64,000 nt of DNA from Chryseobacterium sp. OV279 (lineage in GTDB: Bacteria > Bacteroidota > Bacteroidia > Flavobacteriales > Weeksellaceae). Position numbers and translations under genes: made by a program. The stretch spans positions 1-64,000 of the forward strand of contig NZ_FQUD01000002.1 in assembly GCF_900128945.1 (NCBI RefSeq), read 5' to 3'. Within the stretch, counting starts at the first letter, position 1; every line of letters begins with the position of its first letter. Below are positions 42,448 to 51,177 of this stretch, in pieces. Under the pieces are notes generated by a model. It had not been told where the DNA came from, did no database searches, and saw only the letters and a list, made by a program, of their open reading frames with translations.

Positions 42448-43267
42448 TTTTGATAAGTTTTTGAGGATTAAAAAAGTGATTAAGCGGACCGTTTCCATGT
42501 CCTGTTTGTACGTCTTTTCCGTTGTCTATGGCTTGATAAACGTAGTCTTGTCCCAAAGAAACGGCATCGTATAAATTTTTACCCTGAGCCAGATAGGAAG
42601 CAATAGCAGAAGAAAGCGTGCAACCTGAGCCGTGGGTATTGTTGGTGTTAAATTTCACCGTCTCGAAAGAATGAAATTTTTCATGTTCATCATAAAATAA
42701 AGACGTGATCGTTGAGGTTTCCTGATGTCCGCCTTTCAAAAGAATGCTTCCACAGCCCAGCTTTTTTATTTCTTTTCCGGCAGTATACAAATCTTCAAGG
42801 GTTTTGACTTTCATCTTTGCTAAAATGGAAGCTTCGTCCATATTAGGCGTAATGACATCAGCAATCGGGAAAAGTTTCTCGGTAATAGCCGCTATGGTAT
42901 CTTCTTCAATCAGGCGGTGACCACTTGTGGCGACCATGACAGGATCAAATACAAGCGGTATTTTTTTATACTTTATTAGCGTTGAAACAATCGTTTCGAC
43001 CAGTTGTGGGGTATGAACCATCCCGATTTTTATAGCATCCGGAAAAATATCATCCAGAATAGCTTCGATCTGATCCGCTACAGCTTCTACCGGAATAGGA
43101 TATATGGTTCTTACACCCTGCGTGTTCTGTACCGGTAAAGCCGTTAATACAGATGTCGAGAAACATCCTAAAGCAGAAGCTGTTTTAATATCTGCCTGAA
43201 TACCTGCGCCGCCGCTTCCGTCAAATCCGGCGATCGTTAATACCGATGGATAAGTGTATTTTTTCAT
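42434..43267 (-). CDS. thiD: Hydroxymethylpyrimidine (phosphate) kinase
   Basis: 277 residues. Ribokinase-like fold with 'VLTIAGFDGSGGAGIQADIKT' at the N-terminus, which holds the HMP site. 'NTNNTHGSGCTLSSAIASYL' is the anion hole with the catalytic base region GSGC. It phosphorylates HMP and HMP-P in thiamine synthesis. It overlaps thiE by 4 bp (ATGA). Confidence 0.95.
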   Translation of the reverse strand: MKKYTYPSVLTIAGFDGSGGAGIQADIKTASALGCFSTSVLTALPVQNTQGVRTIYPIPVEAVADQIEAILDDIFPDAIKIGMVHTPQLVETIVSTLIKYKKIPLVFDPVMVATSGHRLIEEDTIAAITEKLFPIADVITPNMDEASILAKMKVKTLEDLYTAGKEIKKLGCGSILLKGGHQETSTITSLFYDEHEKFHSFETVKFNTNNTHGSGCTLSSAIASYLAQGKNLYDAVSLGQDYVYQAIDNGKDVQTGHGNGPLNHFFNPQKLIKNEMV

Positions 43268-43899
43268 TTTAAGATTTCATTTTTTAATTGATAGGCTGCT
43301 TTTTGAGGATCAGGAGCGCTACATATTGCGGAAACTACAGCAAGACAATCTGCCCCTGCATTCATCACCTCCTTTGCATTTCCTAGATGAATATGACCTA
43401 TGGCTACCAAAGGTTTTTCAGTAAGCTGTCTGATCATTTTAATCCCTTCAAGTCCCCATTCTGTTATGGTGTCCGTTTTTGTATCGGTTCTGAAAACGGG
43501 ACTGATTCCGAGATAATCAGAAACGGCGGTCTGTTCATTGCCAAGCTGGGTAAGATATTCAATGGAGTAACCAATGATCTTTTTATGGAGAAGAAGCTGT
43601 TGTCTTAAATAAACCGGCGAAGCATCGCTGTTTCCCACATGAATGCCTGCGGCATCGACCTTTTCTGCAACCTGAATATTATCGTTAATGATGAGCGGAA
43701 CTGAATATTTATCTGTCAATTCAATAAGCTGTTGAGCTTTTGCAAGAAAGGAATCTGTACTGCTGTTTTTTTCTCTCAGTTGAATCACATCAACTCCTCC
43801 GAGGATAGCGTGTTCGGCCACCTGCAGAAAATTTCGTCCCAAACAGTCAGCTTCAGAAATGACCAGATAAAGTTGATAAGGAAAAGAATTTAAACTCAT
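43264..43899 (-). CDS. thiE: Thiamine phosphate synthase
   Basis: 211 residues, a TIM barrel. Diphosphate-binding and metal residues are in 'VIQLREKNSS' and 'LIINDNIQVAEKVDAAGIHVG'. 'PVFRTDTKTD' and the C-terminal 'GADCLAVVSAI' bind the thiazole phosphate. It joins HMP-PP and thiazole phosphate into thiamine monophosphate. It overlaps both neighbours by 4 bp. Confidence 0.94.
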   Translation of the reverse strand: MSLNSFPYQLYLVISEADCLGRNFLQVAEHAILGGVDVIQLREKNSSTDSFLAKAQQLIELTDKYSVPLIINDNIQVAEKVDAAGIHVGNSDASPVYLRQQLLLHKKIIGYSIEYLTQLGNEQTAVSDYLGISPVFRTDTKTDTITEWGLEGIKMIRQLTEKPLVAIGHIHLGNAKEVMNAGADCLAVVSAICSAPDPQKAAYQLKNEILK

Positions 43900-44702
43900 T
43901 TCCTTTCTATTTTTAAACGGTTGGAGAATTCCTGTTCAGTAATCGTATACAGATTATCGATGAGGTTCACCTGAAGACTTCCGGGACCTTTACTTTCTTC
44001 AGCAGCCAGCTCCCCCGCAATCCCGATGAATGCCATGGCAGCAGCTACCGCTATTACTTTATCCTCTGTAATTCCTATAAATGCACCGATTAAAGCGGTG
44101 GCAGAACATCCCAGACCGGTTACCTTCGTCATAAGCGGATGCCCGTTTTTAATGAAAATTTCCTGTTGGTTATTCAGAATAATATCGGTCTCGCCGGAGA
44201 TACAGACAATGGTGCCGTATTGGTCAACAAGACTGCGGGCAGCACCTATAGCTTCATTACTCTGTGCAGTACTGTCTACACCTTTGGTAGCGGTGGTATT
44301 GCCTTTGGCCAGTGCAATAATTTCAGAAGCATTTCCCCTGATAACGGTAGGTTGATGTTGTAATAGCTGATGTAAAACCTCATCCCTAAAAGAGGTAGCT
44401 CCGGCGCCTACAGGATCTAAAACCCACGGCTTTCCGGTTGAATGTGCTGTTTTAGCGGCCAGAATCATACATTCCGACCAGTATTCATCCAGCGTACCAA
44501 TATTGATCACCACCGAATGTGCGATGCCGATCATTTCCTGAATTTCAGATTTTGCGTGCGCCATGATAGGAGAGGCTCCTGCAGCCAAAAGGGCATTGGC
44601 GGTATTGTTCATCACCACATAATTGGTGATATTATGAACCAGAGGAGACTGTTGTCTGACAAGCTGTACCTGTTCCCAAAGAATTTTTTCCATTGTTATC
44701 AT
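43896..44702 (-). CDS. thiM: Hydroxyethylthiazole kinase
   Basis: 268 residues. The substrate region 'PLVHNITNYVVMNNTANALLAAGASPIM' (about 20-47) and 'TKVTGLGCSATALIGAF', holding the conserved glycine-rich anion hole and Cys, are typical of ThiM. It phosphorylates hydroxyethylthiazole for salvage. First gene of thiM-thiE-thiD-tenA; the TPP riboswitch lies in its leader. Two in-frame ATGs (44702, 44693) are possible, and the first is used. Confidence 0.95.
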   Translation of the reverse strand: MITMEKILWEQVQLVRQQSPLVHNITNYVVMNNTANALLAAGASPIMAHAKSEIQEMIGIAHSVVINIGTLDEYWSECMILAAKTAHSTGKPWVLDPVGAGATSFRDEVLHQLLQHQPTVIRGNASEIIALAKGNTTATKGVDSTAQSNEAIGAARSLVDQYGTIVCISGETDIILNNQQEIFIKNGHPLMTKVTGLGCSATALIGAFIGITEDKVIAVAAAMAFIGIAGELAAEESKGPGSLQVNLIDNLYTITEQEFSNRLKIERK

Positions 44703-44765
44703 TTAAAATAAAAATAGCTTCAGGAAAAAATCCAAAACAAAAAGTACACTGTCAACAATGTCATT

Positions 44766-44846
44766 TTGCTTTTCCCTACGTCGGTGTTAGCCGTATCAGG
44801 TTCAAAGGGACTCTCTCAATTCTTTTTCAGAATACCCCTAAAGCAA
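44766..44846 (-). promoter_or_regulatory. TPP (THI-box) riboswitch of the thi operon
   Basis: On the minus strand the aptamer runs from P1 (TTGCTTT pairs with AAAGCAA at 44766-44772 / 44840-44846) through 'TTGAGAGAGTCCC' to 'TTTGAACCTGATACGG' and 'GACGTAGGG'. These are the conserved thi-box segments. Downstream, ACATTG-TTGA-CAGTGT followed by ACTTTTTGTTTT forms a possible terminator before thiM. Binding of thiamine pyrophosphate would lower expression of the salvage operon. Confidence 0.92.
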
Positions 44847-44848
44847 AA

Positions 44849-44856
44849 CAAATGTA
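44849..44856 (-). promoter_or_regulatory. -7 box (TACATTTG) of the thi operon
   Basis: Two bases ahead of the riboswitch P1 strand, so the transcript starts at or just before the aptamer. Confidence 0.7.
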
Positions 44857-44903
44857 TAAAAATTATCAGAGCAGGCAAAAACTCACAAAGGATTTATGAC
44901 TTC

Positions 44904-46745
44904 CTATCTTTCTACAAGCTCTTTTACAGGTTCTCCATAATAATCCGTCACAGTGGTTTTGATCTGCAGAAGCTGGTACCATTTGATAAATGCCCCAATG
45001 AATACGATCAGCATCAGAACCATGGCTGTTACGGCTAAAGCTGCCAGCAGATACTGTTCTTTGGGAAGATAGATTGCAGTGACCTGAATATAACCGGCCC
45101 AAAAAGTAATTCCAGCCATAAAAACTCCCGGAATGGCTGAACATAAGGCATATTTCCCCCTGTTCATCCGGATCAGCATCGTTGTACAGACAATAAGTCC
45201 GCAGGCTGCCAGTAGCTGGTTACTGATTCCAAAGAGCGGCCAGATACTGCTGACATTCCCGGTAAATACCAGATAACCCCATGCAAAAGTAAACAAGAGA
45301 CTGCTGATAATAATTCCCGGAATCCAGTTCTTATCATTGAATTTAGGAATTACAGAACCCAGCATTTCCTGTAAAAAGAAACGGCCTACTCTTGTTCCTG
45401 CATCAATAGCGGTAAGGATAAACACCGCTTCAAACATGATGGCAAAATTATACCAGTAAGCAGTCAGCTGATCCATGTACGGGATTTTATTGAAAATATG
45501 AGCCATTCCAACGGCTAAAGACACCGCTCCACCCGTTCTTCCGTGAAGCTCAATGCCTATTTTTTGTGAATAATAATCGATATCTACGCCGTGAAGGGAA
45601 GGATGTGCTGCCAGGAACGCATCATAAGATTCTTTAGGAGTATTGATGGCAAAATAATCACCCGGCATCAGTGTACAGGCTGCGATCAGAGCCATTAAAG
45701 CGACAAAACCTTCTACCAGCATCGCTCCGTAGCCCACAAAAAGGATTTCTTTTTCTTTGTTAAGCATCTTGGGTGTTGTTCCTGTTGCAATCACAGCATG
45801 GAAACCTGAAATGGCTCCACAGGCGATCACAATAAAAATAAAAGGTAGTACAGGACCGCCAATGACAGGACCTCCACCATTTATAAATTCTGTAAGGGCA
45901 GGCATCTGAATCGTAGGGTGAATCACAATCACACCCACCGCAAGCATAATGATGGTTCCTATTTTTAAGTAGGTTGAAAGATAATCTCTCGGCACCAAAA
46001 GCAGCCAAACCGGAAGCACAGAAGCCAGAAAACCATACAGCGGAATAGCAATCGAAATGGTTTTTATATCCCATGTAAACAGGTTGTTCATCGTTTCGTT
46101 CTGCATTAAACTATGCCCACCGATAATTCCTGCTATTAAAAGGATCCCGCCTAAAATACTGGCAAAAAGCACACTGTTTTTTCTGTATCTCATGATCAAT
46201 CCCATGATCACGGCAATAGGCATGGTAATCACAACGGTAAAGAGTGACCACGAAGCTTCATGCATTGCATTGATACAGGCCAATGATAAACCGGCCAGTG
46301 TAAGAATCAGTATGAATAAAATGGCAAAACCTGCCACTGTTCCGGTAGTCTTTCCAATTTCCTTGGAGGCAATAGTCGCAAGACTTTGTCCTTTATGCCG
46401 TACGGAAGCGAATAAAACCACCATATCATGCACACCACCGCCCAATACACATCCGATCAGGATCCATAATGCGCCGGGAAGGTATCCAAATTGCGCAGCC
46501 AAAACAGGTCCCACCAAAGGTCCTGCTGCAGCAATCGCAGCAAAATGGTGTCCGAAAAGAACATTTTTATTGGTTGCCACATAATCTTTTCCATCTGCAA
46601 ATTCTACAGCAGGCGTTGTATTTTTATCATTAAGCCGAAGTACTTTATTGGCAATGAAAATACCATAAAAACGATAGGCGATCGCAAAAATAAGGACTGA
46701 TACGAAGATCAGGGTAAGCGCATTGGTGTTATTCAGAAAATCCAT
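44904..46745 (-). CDS. cstA: Carbon starvation protein CstA (peptide/pyruvate transporter family)
   Basis: 613 residues with about 16 membrane spans. 'GHHFAAIAAAGPLVGPVLAAQFGYLPG' (about 65-91) and 'GCVLGGGVHDMVVLFASVRHKGQSLA' are the family signatures. It is shorter than E. coli CstA (701), as are most Bacteroidota members. The family imports peptides or pyruvate under carbon limitation. It lies upstream of the thi promoter with 47 bp between, and is a separate transcription unit. Confidence 0.93.
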   Translation of the reverse strand: MDFLNNTNALTLIFVSVLIFAIAYRFYGIFIANKVLRLNDKNTTPAVEFADGKDYVATNKNVLFGHHFAAIAAAGPLVGPVLAAQFGYLPGALWILIGCVLGGGVHDMVVLFASVRHKGQSLATIASKEIGKTTGTVAGFAILFILILTLAGLSLACINAMHEASWSLFTVVITMPIAVIMGLIMRYRKNSVLFASILGGILLIAGIIGGHSLMQNETMNNLFTWDIKTISIAIPLYGFLASVLPVWLLLVPRDYLSTYLKIGTIIMLAVGVIVIHPTIQMPALTEFINGGGPVIGGPVLPFIFIVIACGAISGFHAVIATGTTPKMLNKEKEILFVGYGAMLVEGFVALMALIAACTLMPGDYFAINTPKESYDAFLAAHPSLHGVDIDYYSQKIGIELHGRTGGAVSLAVGMAHIFNKIPYMDQLTAYWYNFAIMFEAVFILTAIDAGTRVGRFFLQEMLGSVIPKFNDKNWIPGIIISSLLFTFAWGYLVFTGNVSSIWPLFGISNQLLAACGLIVCTTMLIRMNRGKYALCSAIPGVFMAGITFWAGYIQVTAIYLPKEQYLLAALAVTAMVLMLIVFIGAFIKWYQLLQIKTTVTDYYGEPVKELVER

Positions 46746-47221
46746 ACCATTTGTTTTTTAAGAATGAATAATTAAAAATATTGGATATTTTGTTAAGAAT
46801 AATTTAAACAAAAGCCAAGTTAATTATTTTAGATATAAAAAATGATGATATGTATACTAATCTAGCAAATTTGTATTTTTTTTGAGAATTTTATTTGTTT
46901 TTGTTCTGATTGTTAATTAATTGAGTATTTTATGTTTCGAATTTATATATATTCTCCTTTATTTTGAAATTTTGAATGAGCAGATTATTTGTGGATGGTT
47001 TTCCCTTTGCATTTACTTGGAACTGTAAATGTATTTATCAGTTAGTTTTTGAATTGTTTTGATGTAATATAAAAAATAAGTATAAATATTAGTTTTTATG
47101 TATATTTTTTATATAATTAATAAGTTTATTACGTTTTCGTTGATGAAATATTATTTCACCTCATTAATGTTGGCGATTTTTTGAGATACATATATTTTTG
47201 TTGAAAAACATAAATGAATCT
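46746..47221. other. Very AT-rich upstream region of the secreted pair
   Basis: 476 bp of low-GC DNA with long T/A runs. No TAnnTTTG match is exact; the closest is 'CAAATTTG' near 46866. No gene and no member of the repeat families was seen. It probably holds the promoters of cstA (minus) and of the gene at 47222 (plus). Confidence 0.45.
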
Positions 47222-49300
47222 ATGAAAAATCTATCTTTTTTGGGAGCTTCTCTTCCCCGTATTTTATTGTTTTTTGCTCTGTTTATTTTAATTTCTCCAA
47301 AGTTGTATTGTCAGGATTCCCAATTAACCAATACAAGCTACAGCTCCTATGCGCTTTCTACCAACTCACAAAGTTTTAGCTATCTATCTGGAGGAACAGG
47401 GGTAAGCATTAATGGAGATGATAAAACAAGTGGAAGTATCCCTTTAGGTTTTACCTTTAAATTTGCCTGTTTAGATTATACTAATGTATATGCAAGCTCA
47501 AATGGGTTTTTGTCTTTTTTAGCTCTTGGTTTCTTTGACAGTAACTATAATAATTCATCGGCACCAACCGGCAAATTTTTAGCTCCTTTTTGGGATGATT
47601 TAGATGGAACAGGAGGTACGGCAAGTTACAAGACTGAAGGTGTGGCTCCAGGCAGGGTCTTCAGTATAGAATGGAAAAACTGGAAAAGATCAGGTAACTC
47701 ATCCGGTTCTATTTCTTTTCAAATTAAACTATTTGAAGGAACGAATGCCATCCAATATATCTATAAGCAGGAAAGTGCAAGTGGAGGGAATAATATTTCT
47801 GCCAGCATCGGCCTTTACGATGATAATGATTCGTCAAAAAAAAGATGGCTGAATAATTCATCTGCATCTCCTACAGCTTCTGATATTAAAACTTCAGATA
47901 TTGCCAGCAGACCGGCCACTAATCAGGTTTATATTTTTACACCTCCCACCAACTGTTCTCTAATCTGTACCGGGAGGACTTTACTCAATGGGACTGGCGG
48001 AACAAATACGACAGACGGGATGCGTGTCATTATGAGTGGTGCGGGTAATTTACAGATCCTTAGAAATAATAAAGGACAAATTTACGGACAGAACAATGTA
48101 CTTGCTTCAGGATCATCCAGCCCTTATTCAACACCGTCTTCACTTGGTTTTCACGGAATCGTATTGGGTATTGGAAAAACACAGTATACAGGGGGAGGAA
48201 CAGAGGCTTTATTTGGGTATACAGACGGAGGGAGACTAAGCATCTTATCTAGTACATGTCAAAGCAGTACAGGTCCTGATGCACAGGGGTTTGAGCAAAA
48301 TGTTATCCGTTTGAAAGCCGTCAAAAATAATCTGGAATATTATCTTACCGTTACGTATACCTATAAGAAACCTGATGGTTTTATTATGGTTGATTATCAT
48401 GTTGATATTCCGGCAGGTAATACAGAGGAAATAAAGCTGGCTCACGGCTGGGATACCTATTTGTCCGGAAATGACAAAGGTCCTGGATTTGTTTACGGAA
48501 AAGTACCTAATTTAACAGTAGGAGTATATAATCCCAATATGGAAGGGATTTATGAAGCCTTTCAATATGTGTCCGGAGTAAAGTGGAGTGGATATTATTC
48601 TGCCAGTTATAGCGGAGGAAATGATGATCTATCCAATAATCTGACTTTTAAAAATACTATCGATCCGGATGCGGGTACAGATAATGGAATTGGTATTTCC
48701 ATTAATTTTGGAAGTACTGCCGGCCAATATAATAATAAAACTAAAATTCTTTTTACCTGTAATGCTCCCAATTCAGCACCGGTTCTCACTTCAACTTCTA
48801 TTGCCTGTGCCAATGGAATGGTTAATCTCAATAATTTTGTGACTTCCCTAAACCCCAATCCATACAATTTGAAAATCGTCTGGAGGTCAGGCACTACCAA
48901 TGCTGAGATATTGGATCCTACTCATGTGAACCATCCGGGAACCTATATTGTTTCATATAAAGATACATTAAATAACTGCGAATCTCCAGGCAGTACTTTT
49001 ACGATAACAGGAAAATGCTCGGATTCATGCGTTAAGTCGCCATCTACAGCCACACCTGAAAAGTTTACGAAAATTGGAATATCCGGATATGAAAAAATCC
49101 AGAATAACTGGCCCGATAAGATACCCAACGGTTTTATTGCAGTAGAATCCGGATTTGAAGGAATAGTCCTTACTAGAACTACGCCGGAAAAAATTCTTAA
49201 GCCTATTGAAGGAATGCTCATTTATGATACATCAAAAAACTGTTTCAGTTTATATAACGGTACGGCTTGGAAGTGTATCCAGAAATCATGTAATGAATAA
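47222..49300 (+). CDS. Large secreted beta-rich protein
   Basis: 692 residues from MKNLSFLGAS. The frame also opens at a TTG at 47198, but this ATG places the signal peptide correctly (cleaved near KLYCQD). Residues about 30-230 form a beta-sandwich with 'GSIPLGFTFKFACLDYTNVYASSNGFLSF', typical of extracellular proteins with a galactose-binding-like fold. The C-terminus 'PIEGMLIYDTSKNCFSLYNG' then 'TAWKC' is the short module also seen at the end of the next gene. Exported surface protein of unknown function. Confidence 0.72.
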   Translation: MKNLSFLGASLPRILLFFALFILISPKLYCQDSQLTNTSYSSYALSTNSQSFSYLSGGTGVSINGDDKTSGSIPLGFTFKFACLDYTNVYASSNGFLSFLALGFFDSNYNNSSAPTGKFLAPFWDDLDGTGGTASYKTEGVAPGRVFSIEWKNWKRSGNSSGSISFQIKLFEGTNAIQYIYKQESASGGNNISASIGLYDDNDSSKKRWLNNSSASPTASDIKTSDIASRPATNQVYIFTPPTNCSLICTGRTLLNGTGGTNTTDGMRVIMSGAGNLQILRNNKGQIYGQNNVLASGSSSPYSTPSSLGFHGIVLGIGKTQYTGGGTEALFGYTDGGRLSILSSTCQSSTGPDAQGFEQNVIRLKAVKNNLEYYLTVTYTYKKPDGFIMVDYHVDIPAGNTEEIKLAHGWDTYLSGNDKGPGFVYGKVPNLTVGVYNPNMEGIYEAFQYVSGVKWSGYYSASYSGGNDDLSNNLTFKNTIDPDAGTDNGIGISINFGSTAGQYNNKTKILFTCNAPNSAPVLTSTSIACANGMVNLNNFVTSLNPNPYNLKIVWRSGTTNAEILDPTHVNHPGTYIVSYKDTLNNCESPGSTFTITGKCSDSCVKSPSTATPEKFTKIGISGYEKIQNNWPDKIPNGFIAVESGFEGIVLTRTTPEKILKPIEGMLIYDTSKNCFSLYNGTAWKCIQKSCNE

Positions 49301-49314
49301 TATATCTGCTAAAT

Positions 49315-49830
49315 ATGAATAATAAATATCTAACAAGAAATATGACTTTTTTTCTATTCTTTTTTGCTGTGGCAGCAAGCGCACAGATAGGAGTGGAAAG
49401 AGAATCCGTAAGAGGAAGTGGAATTCTGGATTTCGCAGAAGGACAGGATAAAGGAATTATTATTCCCATTTTGAATACATCTGTTAACCTCAATCCTTCA
49501 CCGGGAACTATACTGATGCATCAAAGTGTCATAAAAGGAATAACGAGTAGCGGACCACTGAATCTTAGCGGTACCGGAGATACTTCTGTGGTAACCTATA
49601 ACAGTTCTGCACCAAGAGCATCGGAAGTTAATCATATGATCATAGGAAGCTCAAGCTCTTCAGTTTCCGGTGGTGCTTTGATTTTTGAAGCCGAAGATAA
49701 AGCATTAATATTGCCGTACGTTTCCGATGTAGAACAAATGCCAAGTCCCTATCCCGGAACAATCTGCTATGATGTTAATAGCAAGAGTTTTGCTGTATTT
49801 GATGGGAAGGTCTGGAATTTTTGGAAATAA
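49315..49830 (+). CDS. Secreted protein with shared C-terminal module
   Basis: 171 residues; signal peptide ends at AASAQ. The end 'YPGTICYDVNSKSFAVFDGK' plus 'VWNFWK' matches the end of the large protein encoded 14 bp upstream. This 'GxxxYDxxxxxxxxYNGxxW' module is common at the C-termini of Bacteroidota surface proteins. Co-transcribed with the preceding gene; function unknown. Confidence 0.72.
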   Translation: MNNKYLTRNMTFFLFFFAVAASAQIGVERESVRGSGILDFAEGQDKGIIIPILNTSVNLNPSPGTILMHQSVIKGITSSGPLNLSGTGDTSVVTYNSSAPRASEVNHMIIGSSSSSVSGGALIFEAEDKALILPYVSDVEQMPSPYPGTICYDVNSKSFAVFDGKVWNFWK

Positions 49831-49843
49831 ATATTGTTCATGA

Positions 49844-49877
49844 TCAATCCGCAGGAATGCCGCTGCGGAATGATTGA
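49844..49877. terminator. Hairpin after the secreted pair
   Basis: CCGCAG/CTGCGG stem with outer TCAATC/GATTGA pairing, between the convergent genes at 49830 and 49889. Confidence 0.45.
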
Positions 49878-49888
49878 TGAATAAAAAA

Positions 49889-50272
49889 TTATTTTACTAA
49901 CTCCTCAAAAAGTTTACCAAAAGTCTTTTCCAGGTCTTTAGATTTTCCCGGATGAGGTCTAGAAGTCTGAACGACAGAACTTCTCACAGCCGTCAGCCAG
50001 CGGAATCGCTCAGGAATGTCCATCAGGGCAATCGGGCCTCCTTCTTTGTCACCATTTGCAATTTTCTGGAAGCTTTCCAGATTCTGAATGATGTCGTCGT
50101 AATCAATTTTATTGTGCATCAGCTTGAATTTATCCGGACACAGATGAAATTCCACGCGGATAAACTTCTCTTTTTTAGAAAACATCACGAGTCCTATGTT
50201 GAAAAATTCTTCTCTTTCAACCTTCGGTACTAGGCGTATAACGGCGTATTCGTATATTTTATCCTCTTGCAT
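49889..50272 (-). CDS. DUF3037-family protein
   Basis: 127 residues. 'YEYAVIRLVPKVEREEFFNIGLVMFSKKEKFI' is the DUF3037 start, and 'GGPIALMDIPERFRWLTAVRSSVVQTSRPHPG' the middle. Function unknown. The family is found next to HipA-like kinase genes, as here: the gene overlaps the kinase gene by 14 bp, so the products are probably translationally coupled. Confidence 0.82.
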   Translation of the reverse strand: MQEDKIYEYAVIRLVPKVEREEFFNIGLVMFSKKEKFIRVEFHLCPDKFKLMHNKIDYDDIIQNLESFQKIANGDKEGGPIALMDIPERFRWLTAVRSSVVQTSRPHPGKSKDLEKTFGKLFEELVK

Positions 50273-51032
50273 TTTTCGCTTCGTTTACAAAGATTTGAGA
50301 ATTTTCTAACCTGGTTTTCATGAACTGGAAATAGATCTCACGAATCTCCTCCGGTGTTTCATCGGCATCATTCCACTGGAGCCAGTCTTCAGGAATCAAA
50401 TTGACGATATCCCTGAATAATGTATCATTCAATACTTCGTGGGCGAATTGATCGGCTTCATCCAGCCTGTTGGCTTTCGGAAGTAATACATGATCTTTCA
50501 CATATTTGAAAGGTGTTTTGGCTGCTGCATCAAAATTCTGCCACGAATGATGGAAATAAAATGATGCTCCGTTGTCGATGACCCAAAGCTCTTTATGCCA
50601 CATCAGAAGATTCGTATTCCTGAAAGTACGGTCGATATTCGTGATGAATGCATCCAGCCAAACGATTTTTGAAGCCAGAAGCGGATCCACTTTTACGCCC
50701 GGATCATAGGTGATAGAGCCTGAAAGATAATGAAGTCCCAGATTCAGGCCTTCCGAAAATTTCAGCAGTTCCTGAATTTCCTCATCAGCTTCCGTTCTTC
50801 CGAAGTCAACATCAAGGTTTACAAATACCAGCTCAGGAATCTGTAGTCCCAAAGCTTCTGTGATCTTACCGCCTAGAAGTTCGGAGATCAGCATTTTTAC
50901 CCCGTGGCCAGCGCCGCGAAATTTCAGTACATATTTAAAATCATCATCAGCTTCTGCCAAAGCAGGAAGAGATCCACCTTCCCTCAGGGGCAGGATGTAA
51001 CGCATGACGGTTACCGTTCTTAAATCCAGCAT
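50259..51032 (-). CDS. HipA-like (HipA_2) kinase-fold protein
   Basis: 257 residues. The HipA-type kinase fold is visible: K37 in 'YVLKFRG' as the ATP lysine, catalytic loop 'TNIDRTFRNTNLL' with D134 and N139, and metal-binding D153 in 'VIDNGASF'. Much shorter than E. coli HipA (440) and without an N-terminal couple domain. No HipB-like helix-turn-helix gene is adjacent, so it is not a classical HipBA toxin-antitoxin. The -7 box ends 4 nt before the ATG, predicting a leaderless mRNA. Confidence 0.8.
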   Translation of the reverse strand: MLDLRTVTVMRYILPLREGGSLPALAEADDDFKYVLKFRGAGHGVKMLISELLGGKITEALGLQIPELVFVNLDVDFGRTEADEEIQELLKFSEGLNLGLHYLSGSITYDPGVKVDPLLASKIVWLDAFITNIDRTFRNTNLLMWHKELWVIDNGASFYFHHSWQNFDAAAKTPFKYVKDHVLLPKANRLDEADQFAHEVLNDTLFRDIVNLIPEDWLQWNDADETPEEIREIYFQFMKTRLENSQIFVNEAKNARG

Positions 51033-51036
51033 ACCG

Positions 51037-51044
51037 CAAAATTA
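51037..51044 (-). promoter_or_regulatory. -7 box (TAATTTTG), predicted leaderless start
   Basis: Four bases (CGGT) separate the box from the HipA-like start codon. Confidence 0.6.
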
Positions 51045-51177
51045 AGGTTATTTTTTGATAAGTTATGGTCTGTACGAATGAGAACGAAAATAAGATGAAA
51101 ACAAAAGCGCTAAGGATTTTTTCATTAATTTAGAGTGTTGCGAAATGCCACAAAGACTAAATAAAAGTTTTAATTCT

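Noticed and set aside
50259..51032. HipBA toxin-antitoxin system
   Set aside because: No HipB-like DNA-binding antitoxin is adjacent, and the kinase is short and paired with DUF3037.
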